Source of the DNA: Pedobacter mucosus
GTDB taxonomy: Bacteria; Bacteroidota; Bacteroidia; Sphingobacteriales; Sphingobacteriaceae
Direction of reading: 5' to 3'
NCBI RefSeq assembly: GCF_022200785.1
Contig: NZ_CP087585.1
Location: 4,865,030 to 4,929,029 of the forward strand
DNA: 64,000 bases
Shown here: one piece after another, positions 51,654-61,482 of the stretch
Layout: every line of letters begins with the position of its first letter
Position numbering within the stretch: position 1 is the first letter of the stretch
Made by a program: the position numbers and the translations under genes
The notes under the pieces: model-generated
The model's database searches: none
What the model saw: only the letters and a program-made list of their open reading frames with translations
Told to the model about the DNA's origin: nothing

Positions 51654-52045
51654 TTATAGTTTTTGGAAAGGTGATGTGCGCCTTGATTAAAGTTAGTCCC
51701 GCTCACGCTATAATCTTTTTGACATATTTTATTGTAATTAAATTTCTTTCAACAAAAAGTATTACCGCTAAATCGGGTTTAGAAACTTAAGAAATAGCAA
51801 TAAACTGCGTTCCTAAACCTGACTGTACGAAAATCCTTTTTGTAGCATTTACAAAAGTGCATTAGTTGCGTACCCAAAAAGATTTTAGGAAAGGCAGGAA
51901 TTTACTTTAAAGGATTTACTGCATTTGCTTTTCCAATCCTAAATAAATTCTACTTTTTTCTGACTAAACAAGTCGTATATCATACTTATTTCATCGCTAG
52001 CAAACAATTAAAACACGATATTTGCGCCGAAACATATTCTTGATA
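51654..52045. repeat. Repeat-filled gap with dispersed stem-loop, copy 6
   Basis: 392 bases without a gene. A long copy of the dispersed element spans about 51695-51786: GTCCCGCTCACGCTATAAT, an arm CTTTTTG (51715-51721) paired with CAAAAAG (51753-51759), then ACCGCTAAATCGGGTTTAG. After it comes another imperfect palindrome: AAAATCCTTTTTGTAGCATT against CCCAAAAAGATTTTAGG (about 51830-51895). The hemH promoter probably lies near 52017 (GATATTTG). Confidence 0.55.
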
Positions 52046-53056
52046 ATGAGCAAAAAGGGAATTTTACTGGTAAATTTAGGAACACCCGATAGTCCGGCCG
52101 TGCCTGATGTTAAAAAATATTTAGACCAGTTTTTGATGGATGAAAGGGTAATTGACATTCCTAAATTTAATAGAACGCTATTAGTAAAAGGAATTATTGT
52201 TCCGTTTCGAAGCCCTAAAACAGCAAAATTATATAAAGAAATATGGAGTGAAAAAGGATCGCCACTTCTGTATTATAGCAGACTTCAGGCAAAGATGTTG
52301 CAAGAAAAATTGGGCGAAGATTACCATGTTGAATTGGCAATGCGTTATCAAACGCCATCTATCGCTACTGCACTTGCTAATTTAAAGGCAGGCCTTGTAG
52401 AAAGTATTCAGGTGATTCCGATGTTTCCGCAATATGCATCAGCAAGTACCGGTTCAGTTATGCAATTGGTAATGGAATTGGTAAGTAAATGGCAAACTAT
52501 TCCACCAATATCATTCGTTAATTCTTTTCACGATAATGAATTAATGATTAAAGTTTTTGCTGAAAATGCTAAAAAGCATGATATAGCAAGTTTTGATCAT
52601 ATTCTATTTAGTTTCCATGGGTTGCCTGAGCGTCAATTATTAAAGTGCGACCATACCGGAAATTACTGCCTAAAACATTCTGATTGTTGTCAAACTTTTA
52701 ATGATACCAATAAATTTTGCTATTCTGCGCAAGGACATGATACGGCTCAACTAATTGCAAAAGAATTAAATTTATCAAGAGAAAATTATACGGTTTGTTT
52801 CCAATCTCGTTTAGGAAAAGAGCCTTGGGTTCAGCCTTACACAACAGACGTTTTAAAGAAACTTGCAGCTGAAGGAAAAAAACGTCTGTTGGTTTTTAGT
52901 CCGGCTTTTGTTGCTGATTGTTTAGAAACGCTTTACGAAATTACAGTAGAATATCACGAAGAATTTAGAGCTTTGGGAGGAGAAGAAGTTCAGTTGGTCG
53001 AAAGTTTAAATGATAGTCCAATTTTTATTGAGGCACTTGCTGGCATGATAAATTAA
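52046..53056 (+). CDS. hemH: Ferrochelatase
   Basis: From ATG 52046 (MSKKGILLVNLGTPDSP) the protein is 336 residues; an upstream in-frame TTG would add eight unlikely residues. It inserts Fe2+ in protoporphyrin IX to form haem. Markers are GSPLLYYSRLQAKMLQ, FSFHGLPERQL with the catalytic histidine, and FQSRLGKEPWVQPYTTD. A cysteine-rich stretch CDHTGNYCLKHSDCCQTFND, followed by another Cys, is typical of Bacteroidota enzymes. It is followed by gntK after 6 bases. Confidence 0.95.
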   Translation: MSKKGILLVNLGTPDSPAVPDVKKYLDQFLMDERVIDIPKFNRTLLVKGIIVPFRSPKTAKLYKEIWSEKGSPLLYYSRLQAKMLQEKLGEDYHVELAMRYQTPSIATALANLKAGLVESIQVIPMFPQYASASTGSVMQLVMELVSKWQTIPPISFVNSFHDNELMIKVFAENAKKHDIASFDHILFSFHGLPERQLLKCDHTGNYCLKHSDCCQTFNDTNKFCYSAQGHDTAQLIAKELNLSRENYTVCFQSRLGKEPWVQPYTTDVLKKLAAEGKKRLLVFSPAFVADCLETLYEITVEYHEEFRALGGEEVQLVESLNDSPIFIEALAGMIN

Positions 53057-53062
53057 CAAAAA

Positions 53063-53569
53063 ATGGCAAAGTTTATAATTTTAATGGGTGTTTCTGGAAG
53101 TGGCAAAACGGTTATTGGTAAAGCTTTAGCACAAGAAATAAATGCTGAATTTATTGATGGCGACAATTTGCATTCGCAGAGAAATGTTGATAAAATGGCC
53201 TCCGGAATTCCTTTGACTGATGCTGATCGTTTAGATTGGTTAAAGTTAATTGCGAAAGTAGGCCATGAAGAAGTTAAAAACGGAAGAACATGTATAATTG
53301 CCTGTTCCGCTTTAAAAAAATCTTATCGAAATATTTTAAGAACGGATAATGAATCGATTTTATTTGTTTATCTAAAAGGAAGCTTTGATTTAATTCATGA
53401 TCGGATTGCCAAAAGGTCACATCAATATATGCCTTCGAGTTTGTTAAAAAGTCAATTCGAAACGCTAGAAGAACCAAAAGCCGATGAGCAAGATATTTTG
53501 GCAGTTTCTATAGATCAAAGTATTTTAGAAATTGTAAATGAAATTGCTAAATCTGATCTGATTTTGTAA
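53063..53569 (+). CDS. gntK: Gluconokinase
   Basis: A 168-residue P-loop kinase that phosphorylates D-gluconate. Walker A MGVSGSGKTVIGKAL is at 8-22, and the family motifs FIDGDNLHSQRNVDKM, GIPLTDADRLDWL and ACSALKKSYR follow. Length is typical. It lies 6 bases after hemH although the pathways are unrelated. Its last 23 bases overlap the convergent waaA 3' end. No gluconate transporter or Entner-Doudoroff gene is nearby. Confidence 0.93.
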   Translation: MAKFIILMGVSGSGKTVIGKALAQEINAEFIDGDNLHSQRNVDKMASGIPLTDADRLDWLKLIAKVGHEEVKNGRTCIIACSALKKSYRNILRTDNESILFVYLKGSFDLIHDRIAKRSHQYMPSSLLKSQFETLEEPKADEQDILAVSIDQSILEIVNEIAKSDLIL

Positions 53570-54767
53570 CCATAGAAATAATCTGATCAGTTGCACCCTT
53601 TTTATTTTCAACATATTTTTTAGCAGCAATTGATGCTTTTTTATTACCCGAAAATTCATCAAAAGATTTTTCAAGTTCGAGTATAGAGGAAATGCTTTTT
53701 GCGGCGCCAATTGAGATTAAATCTTTTGCCTCCTGAAATTTATCATATTTCGGACCGAAAATCACTGGCAAACTGAAAGCTGCGGCTTCTAAAGTATTGT
53801 GTATTCCCGTACCAAAACCGCCTCCAATGTAAGCGATTTTTCCATACTGATATAAAGATGAAAGCATCCCAATATTATCGATAATTAAGACTTGGGTTTG
53901 TGCAGGGTGATCACTAAGTTTTGAAAATCGTAAACTGCCTAATGGAAATAGCTTTTCAATACTTGTAATATGACTTTCATGAATCTCGTGAGGTGCAATA
54001 ATGAATCTCCAGTTGGAATACTTTTCTGGCAAAGTAGCTAACAAATGTTCATCATCGGGCCAGGTACTACCGCAAATTAGGGTTGGAAAATCTCCGATAA
54101 ATTTCTCGATCTCTTCAAGTTTTTTTGGCGATTGTGCGTTTTCGAACACGCGATCAAAACGAGTATCTCCATTTACGATCACATTATTAAATCCGATAGT
54201 GCTTAAAAGTTTTTTGCTTTCTTCATTTTGAACGAAAAAGTAAGTAACAGATTTTAAAATGTTTCGATAGAATCCACCATACCATTTAAAAAAAGCTTGG
54301 CTTGGTCTAAAAATTCCAGAAATTACATAAAGTGGAATATTTCGTTCTTTTAATTCCTTGAAATAGAAATGCCAAAACTCATACTTGGTAAAAATCGCCA
54401 TTTCTGGGTTTATACTTTCAATAAATTTTTTGGCGTTACTTTTTGTATCCAAGGGAAGATAAAAAACATCAGCTAAAGCATAATTTTTTCTAATCTCATA
54501 ACCAGACGGGGAAAAAAATGTAACCACTATTTTTTTATATGGATACAGTGATTTTAATTTTTCTAAAACAGGTCGGCCTTGTTCAAATTCGCCTAAAGAT
54601 GCAAAGTGAAACCAGATGGATTTCTCTGCTGAATTAACTTTTTGAGCAATTTGTGTAAACACGTTTTTACGCCCGTTTATGAACAATCTAGCCTTAGGAT
54701 TAAGTATTGAAACCATCCTTATAAGTAAATTGTAAATCTGAATCCCTATTATGTAAAGCAAAAGCAT
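53547..54767 (-). CDS. waaA: 3-deoxy-D-manno-octulosonic acid (Kdo) transferase
   Basis: From ATG 54767 (MLLLYIIGIQIYNLL) the protein is 406 residues; a TTG at 54794 would add nine residues. A membrane anchor at the N-terminus precedes a GT-B fold with WFHFASLGEFEQGRPV, TFFSPSGYEIRKNY, YVISGIFRPSQAFFKWYG and GGFGTGIHNTLEAAAFSLPV, which binds CMP-Kdo. It adds Kdo to lipid IVA on the inner membrane. The 3' end overlaps gntK by 23 bases. It is divergent from ugd. Confidence 0.94.
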   Translation of the reverse strand: MLLLYIIGIQIYNLLIRMVSILNPKARLFINGRKNVFTQIAQKVNSAEKSIWFHFASLGEFEQGRPVLEKLKSLYPYKKIVVTFFSPSGYEIRKNYALADVFYLPLDTKSNAKKFIESINPEMAIFTKYEFWHFYFKELKERNIPLYVISGIFRPSQAFFKWYGGFYRNILKSVTYFFVQNEESKKLLSTIGFNNVIVNGDTRFDRVFENAQSPKKLEEIEKFIGDFPTLICGSTWPDDEHLLATLPEKYSNWRFIIAPHEIHESHITSIEKLFPLGSLRFSKLSDHPAQTQVLIIDNIGMLSSLYQYGKIAYIGGGFGTGIHNTLEAAAFSLPVIFGPKYDKFQEAKDLISIGAAKSISSILELEKSFDEFSGNKKASIAAKKYVENKKGATDQIISMVTKSDQI

Positions 54768-54827
54768 TAGTGTAATTTCATATCTTCGTGGCAAGATAAA
54801 ACGAAATTTTTACAAACTAGAAATTAT

Positions 54828-56138
54828 ATGAAGATAGCCGTTATTGGTACAGGATATGTAGGATTAGTTACCGGAACATGTTTGGCCGAAACAGGAAACG
54901 ATGTTATTTGCGTAGATATAAATGAGGCAAAAGTAAGGAAAATGCAGGATGGGATTGTTCCTATTTATGAGCCCGGACTCGACCTTTTATTCCATAGAAA
55001 CATCGAACAGGGCAGACTAACTTTCACCACCGTTCTTGCCGATGCGGTTAAAGAAGCTCAGATAATTTTTATGGCATTGCCAACGCCTCCTGGTGGAGAC
55101 GGTGCTGCAGATCTTTCTTATATTTTAGGTGCCGCTAAAGATGTTTCAAAACTGATAACAGAATATAAGGTGATCATTAACAAATCTACAGTTCCGGTTG
55201 GAACGGCAGATAAAGTGAAAGCTGTTTTTACAGAAAACACGGATATAGAAGTTGATGTAGTTTCTAATCCTGAATTTTTAAGGGAAGGCGTTGCTGTTGA
55301 TGACTTTATGAAACCAGACCGTGTGGTTTTGGGTACAAAAAGCGAAAGGGCGAAGAAATTGATGTCTGAGCTTTATGGACCATATGTTCGCCAGGGAAAC
55401 CCGATTCTTTTTATGGATGAACGTTCTTCTGAACTTACAAAATATGCAGCAAACTCCTTTCTTGCAACCAAAATTACTTTTATGAACGAGGTTGCAAATC
55501 TTTGCGAACTGGTTGGTGCCGATGTTGATGCAGTAAGAAGAGGAATTGGTTCTGATGAGCGTATTGGCAAACGTTTTCTTTTCCCTGGAATCGGTTACGG
55601 AGGTTCTTGTTTTCCAAAAGATGTACAGGCTTTGGTAAAATCTTCCGATCATTATGGCTATGATTTTCAAATCCTTAAATCGGTGATGGAAGTAAATGAA
55701 AGACAGAAAACCATCCTGGTTGATAAAGTACTAAAATATTATAAAAACGATATAAACGGTAAACATTTTGCCTTATGGGGATTGGCATTCAAACCAGAAA
55801 CCGATGATATCCGCGAAGCACCAGCATTATATATTATAGATGCTTTGGTTAAAAATGGCGCAACGGTTACTGTTTTCGATCCGGAGGGAATGGAAAATGT
55901 TAAAAATATTATCGGGGATCAGGTTAAATATGCCACCAATCAATACGCAGCACTTGAAAATGCCGATGCATTACTGATTGCTACAGAATGGTCGGTTTTT
56001 AGAAACCCAGATTTTGATAAAATTGATGACATTTTAAAGAATAAGGTTATCTTCGACGGTCGTAACCTTTACGATCTTCAAAAAATGATAGACCTTGGTT
56101 ATTATTACAACAGCATTGGCAGAAAACAAATAGACTAG
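54828..56138 (+). CDS. ugd: UDP-glucose 6-dehydrogenase
   Basis: A 436-residue enzyme that oxidises UDP-glucose twice to UDP-glucuronate with [23 protein letters not shown] is the Rossmann motif. The catalytic cysteine is Cys261 in [16 protein letters not shown], and [19 protein letters not shown] and [14 protein letters not shown] are also present. It is the first gene of a nucleotide-sugar operon; uxs begins 1 base after its stop. Its product is the substrate of the next enzyme. Confidence 0.96.
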   Translation: MKIAVIGTGYVGLVTGTCLAETGNDVICVDINEAKVRKMQDGIVPIYEPGLDLLFHRNIEQGRLTFTTVLADAVKEAQIIFMALPTPPGGDGAADLSYILGAAKDVSKLITEYKVIINKSTVPVGTADKVKAVFTENTDIEVDVVSNPEFLREGVAVDDFMKPDRVVLGTKSERAKKLMSELYGPYVRQGNPILFMDERSSELTKYAANSFLATKITFMNEVANLCELVGADVDAVRRGIGSDERIGKRFLFPGIGYGGSCFPKDVQALVKSSDHYGYDFQILKSVMEVNERQKTILVDKVLKYYKNDINGKHFALWGLAFKPETDDIREAPALYIIDALVKNGATVTVFDPEGMENVKNIIGDQVKYATNQYAALENADALLIATEWSVFRNPDFDKIDDILKNKVIFDGRNLYDLQKMIDLGYYYNSIGRKQID

Positions 56139-56139
56139 C

Positions 56140-57129
56140 ATGGAACGTAAAAGAATATTAATTACCGGAGCAGCTGGTTTTTTGGGATCACACCTTTGCG
56201 ATCGTTTTATTAAGGAAGGTTATCATGTTATTGGAATGGATAACCTGATCACGGGAGATCTGGCCAATATCGATCATCTTTTTCCTTTGGAGAATTTCGA
56301 GTTTTATAACCACGACGTTTCCAAGTTTGTACACATTCCGGGAAAATTGGATTATATTTTGCATTTCGCATCACCGGCAAGCCCGATTGATTATCTGAAA
56401 ATTCCTATCCAAACCTTAAAAGTTGGTTCATTGGGAACACATAATCTATTAGGACTGGCCAGAAATAAAGGCGCAAGAATGCTGATCGCCTCGACTTCCG
56501 AAGTATATGGCGATCCGAATGTAAATCCTCAACCTGAAGAATACTGGGGAAATGTAAATCCTGTTGGCCCACGTGGCGTTTATGATGAAGCGAAACGTTT
56601 TCAGGAAGCGATTACCATGGCTTACCATACTTTCCACGGTTTAGAAACCAGGATTATCAGGATTTTTAATACTTACGGACCAAGGATGCGATTGAATGAC
56701 GGGCGGGTTTTGCCTGCATTTATTGGACAGGCGCTTAGGGGTGAAGATCTTACCATTTTTGGAGATGGAAGCCAAACGAGATCTTTCTGTTATGTTGATG
56801 ATTTGATCGAAGGAATATATCGTTTACTGATGAGTGATTATGCGCAGCCCGTAAACATTGGCAATCCTGATGAGATTACCATTAAGCAGTTTTGCGAAGA
56901 AATTATTAAATTGACAGGAACTTCTCAAAAGATAGTTTATAAGGAGCTTCCTCAGGATGATCCAAAACAACGCCAACCAGATATTACCAAAGCCAGGGCT
57001 TTATTAAACTGGGAGCCGAAAGTGGGCAGGGCAGAAGGATTAAAAATTACCTATGAATACTTTAAGTCGCTGCCAAAAACGGCATTAGACAAAATTGAAC
57101 ATAAAGATTTTACCACATTTAACCGTTAG
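56140..57129 (+). CDS. uxs: UDP-glucuronate decarboxylase (UDP-xylose synthase)
   Basis: A 329-residue short-chain dehydrogenase. [20 protein letters not shown] is the NAD motif, [19 protein letters not shown] and [14 protein letters not shown] (YxxxK catalytic pair) are specific for UDP-xylose synthases, and [18 protein letters not shown] follows. It decarboxylates UDP-glucuronate to UDP-xylose. It is sandwiched between ugd and galE with 1-base gaps, so a xylose-containing surface polysaccharide is predicted. Confidence 0.93.
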   Translation: MERKRILITGAAGFLGSHLCDRFIKEGYHVIGMDNLITGDLANIDHLFPLENFEFYNHDVSKFVHIPGKLDYILHFASPASPIDYLKIPIQTLKVGSLGTHNLLGLARNKGARMLIASTSEVYGDPNVNPQPEEYWGNVNPVGPRGVYDEAKRFQEAITMAYHTFHGLETRIIRIFNTYGPRMRLNDGRVLPAFIGQALRGEDLTIFGDGSQTRSFCYVDDLIEGIYRLLMSDYAQPVNIGNPDEITIKQFCEEIIKLTGTSQKIVYKELPQDDPKQRQPDITKARALLNWEPKVGRAEGLKITYEYFKSLPKTALDKIEHKDFTTFNR

Positions 57130-57130
57130 G

Positions 57131-58153
57131 ATGACGAAAATATTAGTAACTGGAGGAACAGGTTATATTGGTTCTCACACCGTAGTAGAATTACATAACG
57201 CTGGTTATGAGGTTGTTATTTTAGATAACCTTTCTAACTCCAATATTAAAATTTTAACACAACTGCATGCCATTACAGGTAAATGGTTCAATTTTAATGA
57301 AATTGATTTGCAGGATCAGGATGCAGTACAAAAATTTGCAGAAGAAAATGGAGATATTACCGGTATCATCCATTTTGCTGCTTATAAAGCTGTTGGGGAA
57401 TCTGTTGAACAGCCCTTAAAATATTATAAAAATAATTTCTACGGATTAATAAATCTCCTTACTTCATTCAATAGAAAAATAGATTTTGTATTTTCATCTT
57501 CTTGCACCGTTTATGGCCAGCCAGATAGTTTGCCGGTAACTGAGCTTGCTCAAGTTAAAAAAGCAGAATCGCCTTATGGGAATACAAAACAAATAGCCGA
57601 AGAAATTTTATCGGAAACGGCTGCTGTAACGCCGGAATTGAATGTAATCGCTTTGCGTTATTTTAATCCAGTTGGGGCACACGAAACTGCGTTAATTGGT
57701 GAATTGCCAAATGGCGTTCCAGCAAATTTAGTTCCTTTTATAACACAATCGGCTATTGGCAAACGCGGTCCGATTACAGTTTATGGTAGTGACTATGAAA
57801 CACCTGATGGTTCAGCAATTCGTGATTATATTCACGTTGTAGATCTTGCTAAGGCACATGTTGCGGCAATCAAAAGATTGGAAGAAGGTAAAACAGATAG
57901 CAACTATGAGATGTTTAATATCGGAACTGGAAAAGGATCATCTGTATTGGAAATCATTTCTGCATTTGAGAATACAACTGGTGAAACTTTAAATTACAAC
58001 GTCGGTCCGAGAAGGATTGGCGATATAGTTCAAATATACGGTGATGTTAAAAAATCAAATGAGCAGTTAGGTTGGACAGCAAAATTAGATATAAATGAAA
58101 TGATGAGATCGGCTTGGGAATGGGAAAAATATATCAAGGCGAATCCTTTTTAA
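57131..58153 (+). CDS. galE: UDP-glucose 4-epimerase
   Basis: From ATG 57131 (MTKILVTGGTGYIGSH) the protein is 340 residues; an earlier in-frame ATG lies inside uxs and adds 12 unrelated residues. FSSSCTVYGQPDSLPV, SPYGNTKQIAEEIL (YxxxK) and VGAHETALIGELPNGVP are those of GalE. It interconverts UDP-glucose and UDP-galactose. The next gene starts directly after its stop. Confidence 0.95.
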   Translation: MTKILVTGGTGYIGSHTVVELHNAGYEVVILDNLSNSNIKILTQLHAITGKWFNFNEIDLQDQDAVQKFAEENGDITGIIHFAAYKAVGESVEQPLKYYKNNFYGLINLLTSFNRKIDFVFSSSCTVYGQPDSLPVTELAQVKKAESPYGNTKQIAEEILSETAAVTPELNVIALRYFNPVGAHETALIGELPNGVPANLVPFITQSAIGKRGPITVYGSDYETPDGSAIRDYIHVVDLAKAHVAAIKRLEEGKTDSNYEMFNIGTGKGSSVLEIISAFENTTGETLNYNVGPRRIGDIVQIYGDVKKSNEQLGWTAKLDINEMMRSAWEWEKYIKANPF

Positions 58154-58711
58154 ATGAAATTATCTGATCATAAGGATTTAAAAATAGCGATAACGGATCT
58201 TCCAGTTAAAGAGAAGGATAAGCTTATGTTGCGTTTAATTGCAAAAGATAAAGTCCTTACTGAGCATCTTCATTATAAATTATTAGAGAACGAAATTGAT
58301 TTAGAAGATAGAAAAATCAAAATCAAAGCCGAAATAGAAGATCAGATTTCAGCGTTAAAAAAACTTAACGTTAAAGAAGCATTAATAAAGGTGAGAAAAA
58401 TGATTACTTCAGTTAATCATTTTTATAAGGTTACAAAAGATGCTTATGGAGAAGTAGAATTGAAGATCTTTATCCTGAATGTGATTCCATTGGAATATAA
58501 AAGATCTGTTTTAGGTTATCGCGATTTTGGATTTTTGTTTGCAACCTTTTATATCAAAACGTTATTGGTTACCATTAATAAGCATAAAAAACTTCATGAA
58601 GATTTACAGTTCGACTTAAATGTTGATCTAAATAATTTGCTCCAAAAAGTCTATTCCTCCAAATTAGCAAGTGCTGCTGAAGCTGCAAATTTACCTCAGG
58701 AAATAAATTAA
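58154..58711 (+). CDS. Hypothetical protein in the nucleotide-sugar operon
   Basis: A 185-residue, highly charged helical protein (about 20 percent Lys). It starts MKLSDHKDLKIAITDLPVKE and has a long amphipathic region (DLEDRKIKIKAEIEDQISAL) and a hydrophobic stretch YRDFGFLFATFYIKTLLVTI that may pack in a helical bundle. No signal peptide, no family known to me. The ATG follows the galE stop directly and the PHP phosphatase comes 12 bases later, so it is translated from the same message. Confidence 0.75.
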   Translation: MKLSDHKDLKIAITDLPVKEKDKLMLRLIAKDKVLTEHLHYKLLENEIDLEDRKIKIKAEIEDQISALKKLNVKEALIKVRKMITSVNHFYKVTKDAYGEVELKIFILNVIPLEYKRSVLGYRDFGFLFATFYIKTLLVTINKHKKLHEDLQFDLNVDLNNLLQKVYSSKLASAAEAANLPQEIN

Positions 58712-58723
58712 ATCTAACGTTAT

Positions 58724-59461
58724 ATGTTCGGATTATTCAAAAAAAAGAAGGTAATACCCGAATTTGATTTTTCTAATATCGGTACAGATATGCATTCGCA
58801 TATTATTCCGGGCATTGATGATGGCGCACAAACGTTGACAGATTCTTTGCTTCTTGCTGAAAAGTTTGATGCTTTAGGCTTTAAGAAACTAATTGCAACT
58901 CCGCATATTATGGCCGATTATTTTAGAAATACACCTGATACCATAAACCGTGGATTGGATATTTTAAGATGTGGTTTACAGGAAATTGGTCTGGATTTAG
59001 AAGTTAATGCAGCAGCTGAATACTATCTCGATGAAACTTTAGAAAGTAAAGTTAGGCAGAAAGAGGTTTTAACTTTCGGAGATAATTACCTACTTTTTGA
59101 ATTGTCTTTTCTAAATGCACCACAAAATTTAATTGATTTTATAAAAATGATGCAGGATGCGGGCTTCCAGCCGATACTTGCACATCCTGAACGGTATCCA
59201 TATTATTATGGTTCGATAGAAAATTTACTTCAAATAAGAGAAACAGGTTGCTTTTTACAAATGAATTCTATTGCTTTAACAGGGTATTATGGCTCTGGAG
59301 CAAAAAAAGCGGCTGTAGAAATGGTAGAAAATAATATTGTCGATTTTATTGGTAGCGATATGCATCATTTAAAACATGCTGCGGCTTTAAGAGAAAGCTT
59401 AACAACACCTTTAATGCAGCAGCTATTATCCCAAAATCAGCTTAATAATCTTCTGCTTTAA
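58724..59461 (+). CDS. PHP-domain tyrosine-protein phosphatase, CpsB/YwqE type
   Basis: A 245-residue metal-dependent phosphatase. The PHP motifs DMHSHIIPGIDDGAQTLTD (about 22-40), ATPHIMADY, LAHPERYPYY and IGSDMHHLKHAA give the expected set of histidines and acidic residues. CpsB-type enzymes dephosphorylate the tyrosine kinase that controls capsule or exopolysaccharide chain synthesis. Its place at the end of ugd-uxs-galE supports control of surface polysaccharide. The cognate kinase is not in the window. Confidence 0.9.
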   Translation: MFGLFKKKKVIPEFDFSNIGTDMHSHIIPGIDDGAQTLTDSLLLAEKFDALGFKKLIATPHIMADYFRNTPDTINRGLDILRCGLQEIGLDLEVNAAAEYYLDETLESKVRQKEVLTFGDNYLLFELSFLNAPQNLIDFIKMMQDAGFQPILAHPERYPYYYGSIENLLQIRETGCFLQMNSIALTGYYGSGAKKAAVEMVENNIVDFIGSDMHHLKHAAALRESLTTPLMQQLLSQNQLNNLLL

Positions 59462-59662
59462 CTCCTTCATTTCTAAAGAGGAACCTCGATTTCCACCATT
59501 TTTAGAATACCTTAAAATTCAATCATCTTGCTTAAAACTAGGATAGGACTGTAATGAACCTAAGCGAAAACAGGAGCTTTTGGTTTAGCCATTTCAACCT
59601 TATTTTTTGGTCTCAGGTTATTTACATCTTGTTTCTTGCTCACTCTTTATTGAGCTGGGAGC

Positions 59663-60892
59663 TTATTCATATCTCAATGCTTCAACAGGGTCTAATTTAG
59701 ATGCCTTTTTAGCAGGATAATATCCAGAACCTATTCCAACAAGCACACATAATACAAATCCTCCAATTATAAAGAGCCATGGAATAATAAATGTTCCGCC
59801 CATTGCTAATGATATTACGTTACCAAGCACAATTCCTAAAAATATTCCCAGCGCTCCGCCCATCAAACAAATTAGTACCGCTTCGATTAAAAATTGCCGG
59901 CGTATAACTTTCGGATTAGCGCCAATTGCTTTGCGAATACCAATTTCTCGGGTACGTTCGGTTACCGATACCAGCATAATATTCATCAAGCCGATTGATG
60001 CGCCAATTAGGGTGATAATTCCAATGGCAACACCTCCAATAACAACAAATGCTAAGTTTTCGAATAAAGTTTGAGCAATTGCATCACTCTTGGTGATCTC
60101 AAAATTATTAGTTTCGCCAATTTTTACTTTTCTAATATTTCTAAATAGTGCTGTAGATTCTCCAATAATATTTTCCTGAACGTTATTATCAGGAACCATT
60201 ACTGTTATAGTGTAAGATGGATTAGCATTAGCATTGATTTGTTTGGCTTTAATTAGCGGAACATAGACTGCTCTATCGCCACTAAAACCCATACTTGATC
60301 CCTTTTTTTCTAGTATGCCAATAATTTTAAAACGGTTATTTCCAACATTAATCAGTTTTTCTAAAGGATCTGTATTTTTAAAAAGCTTCTCTACAACCTC
60401 ACCACCTACAATACATACGTTACTGCCTAATTTAACTTCTGATACACTGAAATTTCTTCCAGAAGATAAGTTCAAGCCCTGAGAGACCAATCCATTTTCA
60501 TCAATTCCTTGAACATTAATGTTTGGATTGGTTTTTAAACTGCCATATTTTACAGTAGATCCTCCACTGGCAAAAACACTTACTGCAACAGTTGCAGGGG
60601 TATTTAAGCTATCCTTAAACCTAACCGCATCCTCATAACGGATGGCTTTAAATGGTTTTGGGCGTTTGCCAGATCCAATTCTGATTCCAGTACCACGATT
60701 TCTAATGGTAAAAGAATTTGCGCCCATGCTGCTAAAAGCATCCGTCATGCTTTTTTTTACTGCATCAAGTGTAGTTAAAATACCAACTAGCGCCATTAAT
60801 CCGATGGCAATAATTAAAGCCGTTAACATGGTGCGTAAACGATTGCCTTTTATGGATTCTAATGCCAGCCTGATATTCTCTCTATAATTCAT
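59663..60892 (-). CDS. MacB-like ABC transporter permease
   Basis: A 409-residue protein with an N-terminal membrane helix, a MacB_PCD periplasmic domain (about 50-260) and a three-helix FtsX domain at the C-terminus (ERTREIGIRKAIGANPKVIRRQ, then YPAKKASKLDPVEALRYE). It is a mechanotransmission-type permease for export of peptides, lipoproteins or drugs. Its ATPase and adaptor are not adjacent in the window. The gap of 201 bases on its 3' side has no convincing gene. Confidence 0.92.
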   Translation of the reverse strand: MNYRENIRLALESIKGNRLRTMLTALIIAIGLMALVGILTTLDAVKKSMTDAFSSMGANSFTIRNRGTGIRIGSGKRPKPFKAIRYEDAVRFKDSLNTPATVAVSVFASGGSTVKYGSLKTNPNINVQGIDENGLVSQGLNLSSGRNFSVSEVKLGSNVCIVGGEVVEKLFKNTDPLEKLINVGNNRFKIIGILEKKGSSMGFSGDRAVYVPLIKAKQINANANPSYTITVMVPDNNVQENIIGESTALFRNIRKVKIGETNNFEITKSDAIAQTLFENLAFVVIGGVAIGIITLIGASIGLMNIMLVSVTERTREIGIRKAIGANPKVIRRQFLIEAVLICLMGGALGIFLGIVLGNVISLAMGGTFIIPWLFIIGGFVLCVLVGIGSGYYPAKKASKLDPVEALRYE

Positions 60893-60979
60893 TTAATGTA
60901 AGTATCGTGTATTGGGTAGAAATAAAATTCACCTGAAAATTCTAACCTAAAAAATTTCTCTTACACCTTGGCGTAAAAT

Positions 60980-61009
60980 AAAAAAGTCCTGATGTTTAGA
61001 CATCAGGAC
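60980..61009 (-). terminator. Terminator of the A-type Fe-S carrier gene
   Basis: Perfect 9-bp stem GTCCTGATG (60986-60994) / CATCAGGAC (61001-61009), with plus-strand A at 60977-60985 reading as a T-run on the minus strand. It lies 29 bases past the stop. Confidence 0.9.
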
Positions 61010-61037
61010 GTTACTATATGTTACAATAATATTTTAT

Positions 61038-61391
61038 TTATGCAGAGAAACTCGTTCCACAGCCACAGGTACTAGTAGCATTCGGATTTACAAAAGTAAA
61101 ACCACGAGAATTTAAACCGTCTTGCCAATCGATCATCATGCCCATTAAGTACATTTGATGCGCTTTATTCATAAAAACCTTGATGCCATCAATAAAATAT
61201 TCCTGATCTCCATCTTTTCTTTGATCGAAACCTAAAATATAATTCATACCAGCACAACCACCGCCTTCAACGCCTACACGTAAACCGTAATCTTCACTAA
61301 TCTCCTGCTGATCCTTTAATTTATATAACTCTTTGGCTGCTCCTTCTGAAAAAGTAACCGGTGCAAATGCTGTATCAACTGTTGTGCTCAT
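61038..61391 (-). CDS. A-type iron-sulfur carrier (HesB/IscA/SufA family)
   Basis: A 117-residue protein with the three invariant cysteines: Cys46 in GGGCAGMNY, and Cys109 and Cys111 in STCGCGTSFSA. It accepts or delivers Fe-S clusters to apoproteins, such as LipA or IspH encoded in this window. Whether it is SufA-, IscA- or ErpA-like cannot be decided here since no suf or isc operon is adjacent. A TATATTTG -7 element at 61414-61421 (minus strand) is 22 bases before the start. Confidence 0.95.
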   Translation of the reverse strand: MSTTVDTAFAPVTFSEGAAKELYKLKDQQEISEDYGLRVGVEGGGCAGMNYILGFDQRKDGDQEYFIDGIKVFMNKAHQMYLMGMMIDWQDGLNSRGFTFVNPNATSTCGCGTSFSA

Positions 61392-61482
61392 GTTATTTAA
61401 ATTTTATCTGTTACAAATATAAATAATAATGCACATTTTTGCTTTTAACGGATGGTTAAAATTACCGTAATTAAACAATCTT

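Noticed and set aside
59553-59699. 48-codon plus-strand frame MNLSENRSFWFSH... after the PHP phosphatase
   Set aside because: Its end overlaps the antisense of the MacB-like gene's 3' end and there is no promoter or ribosome binding signal; chance ORF is likelier.
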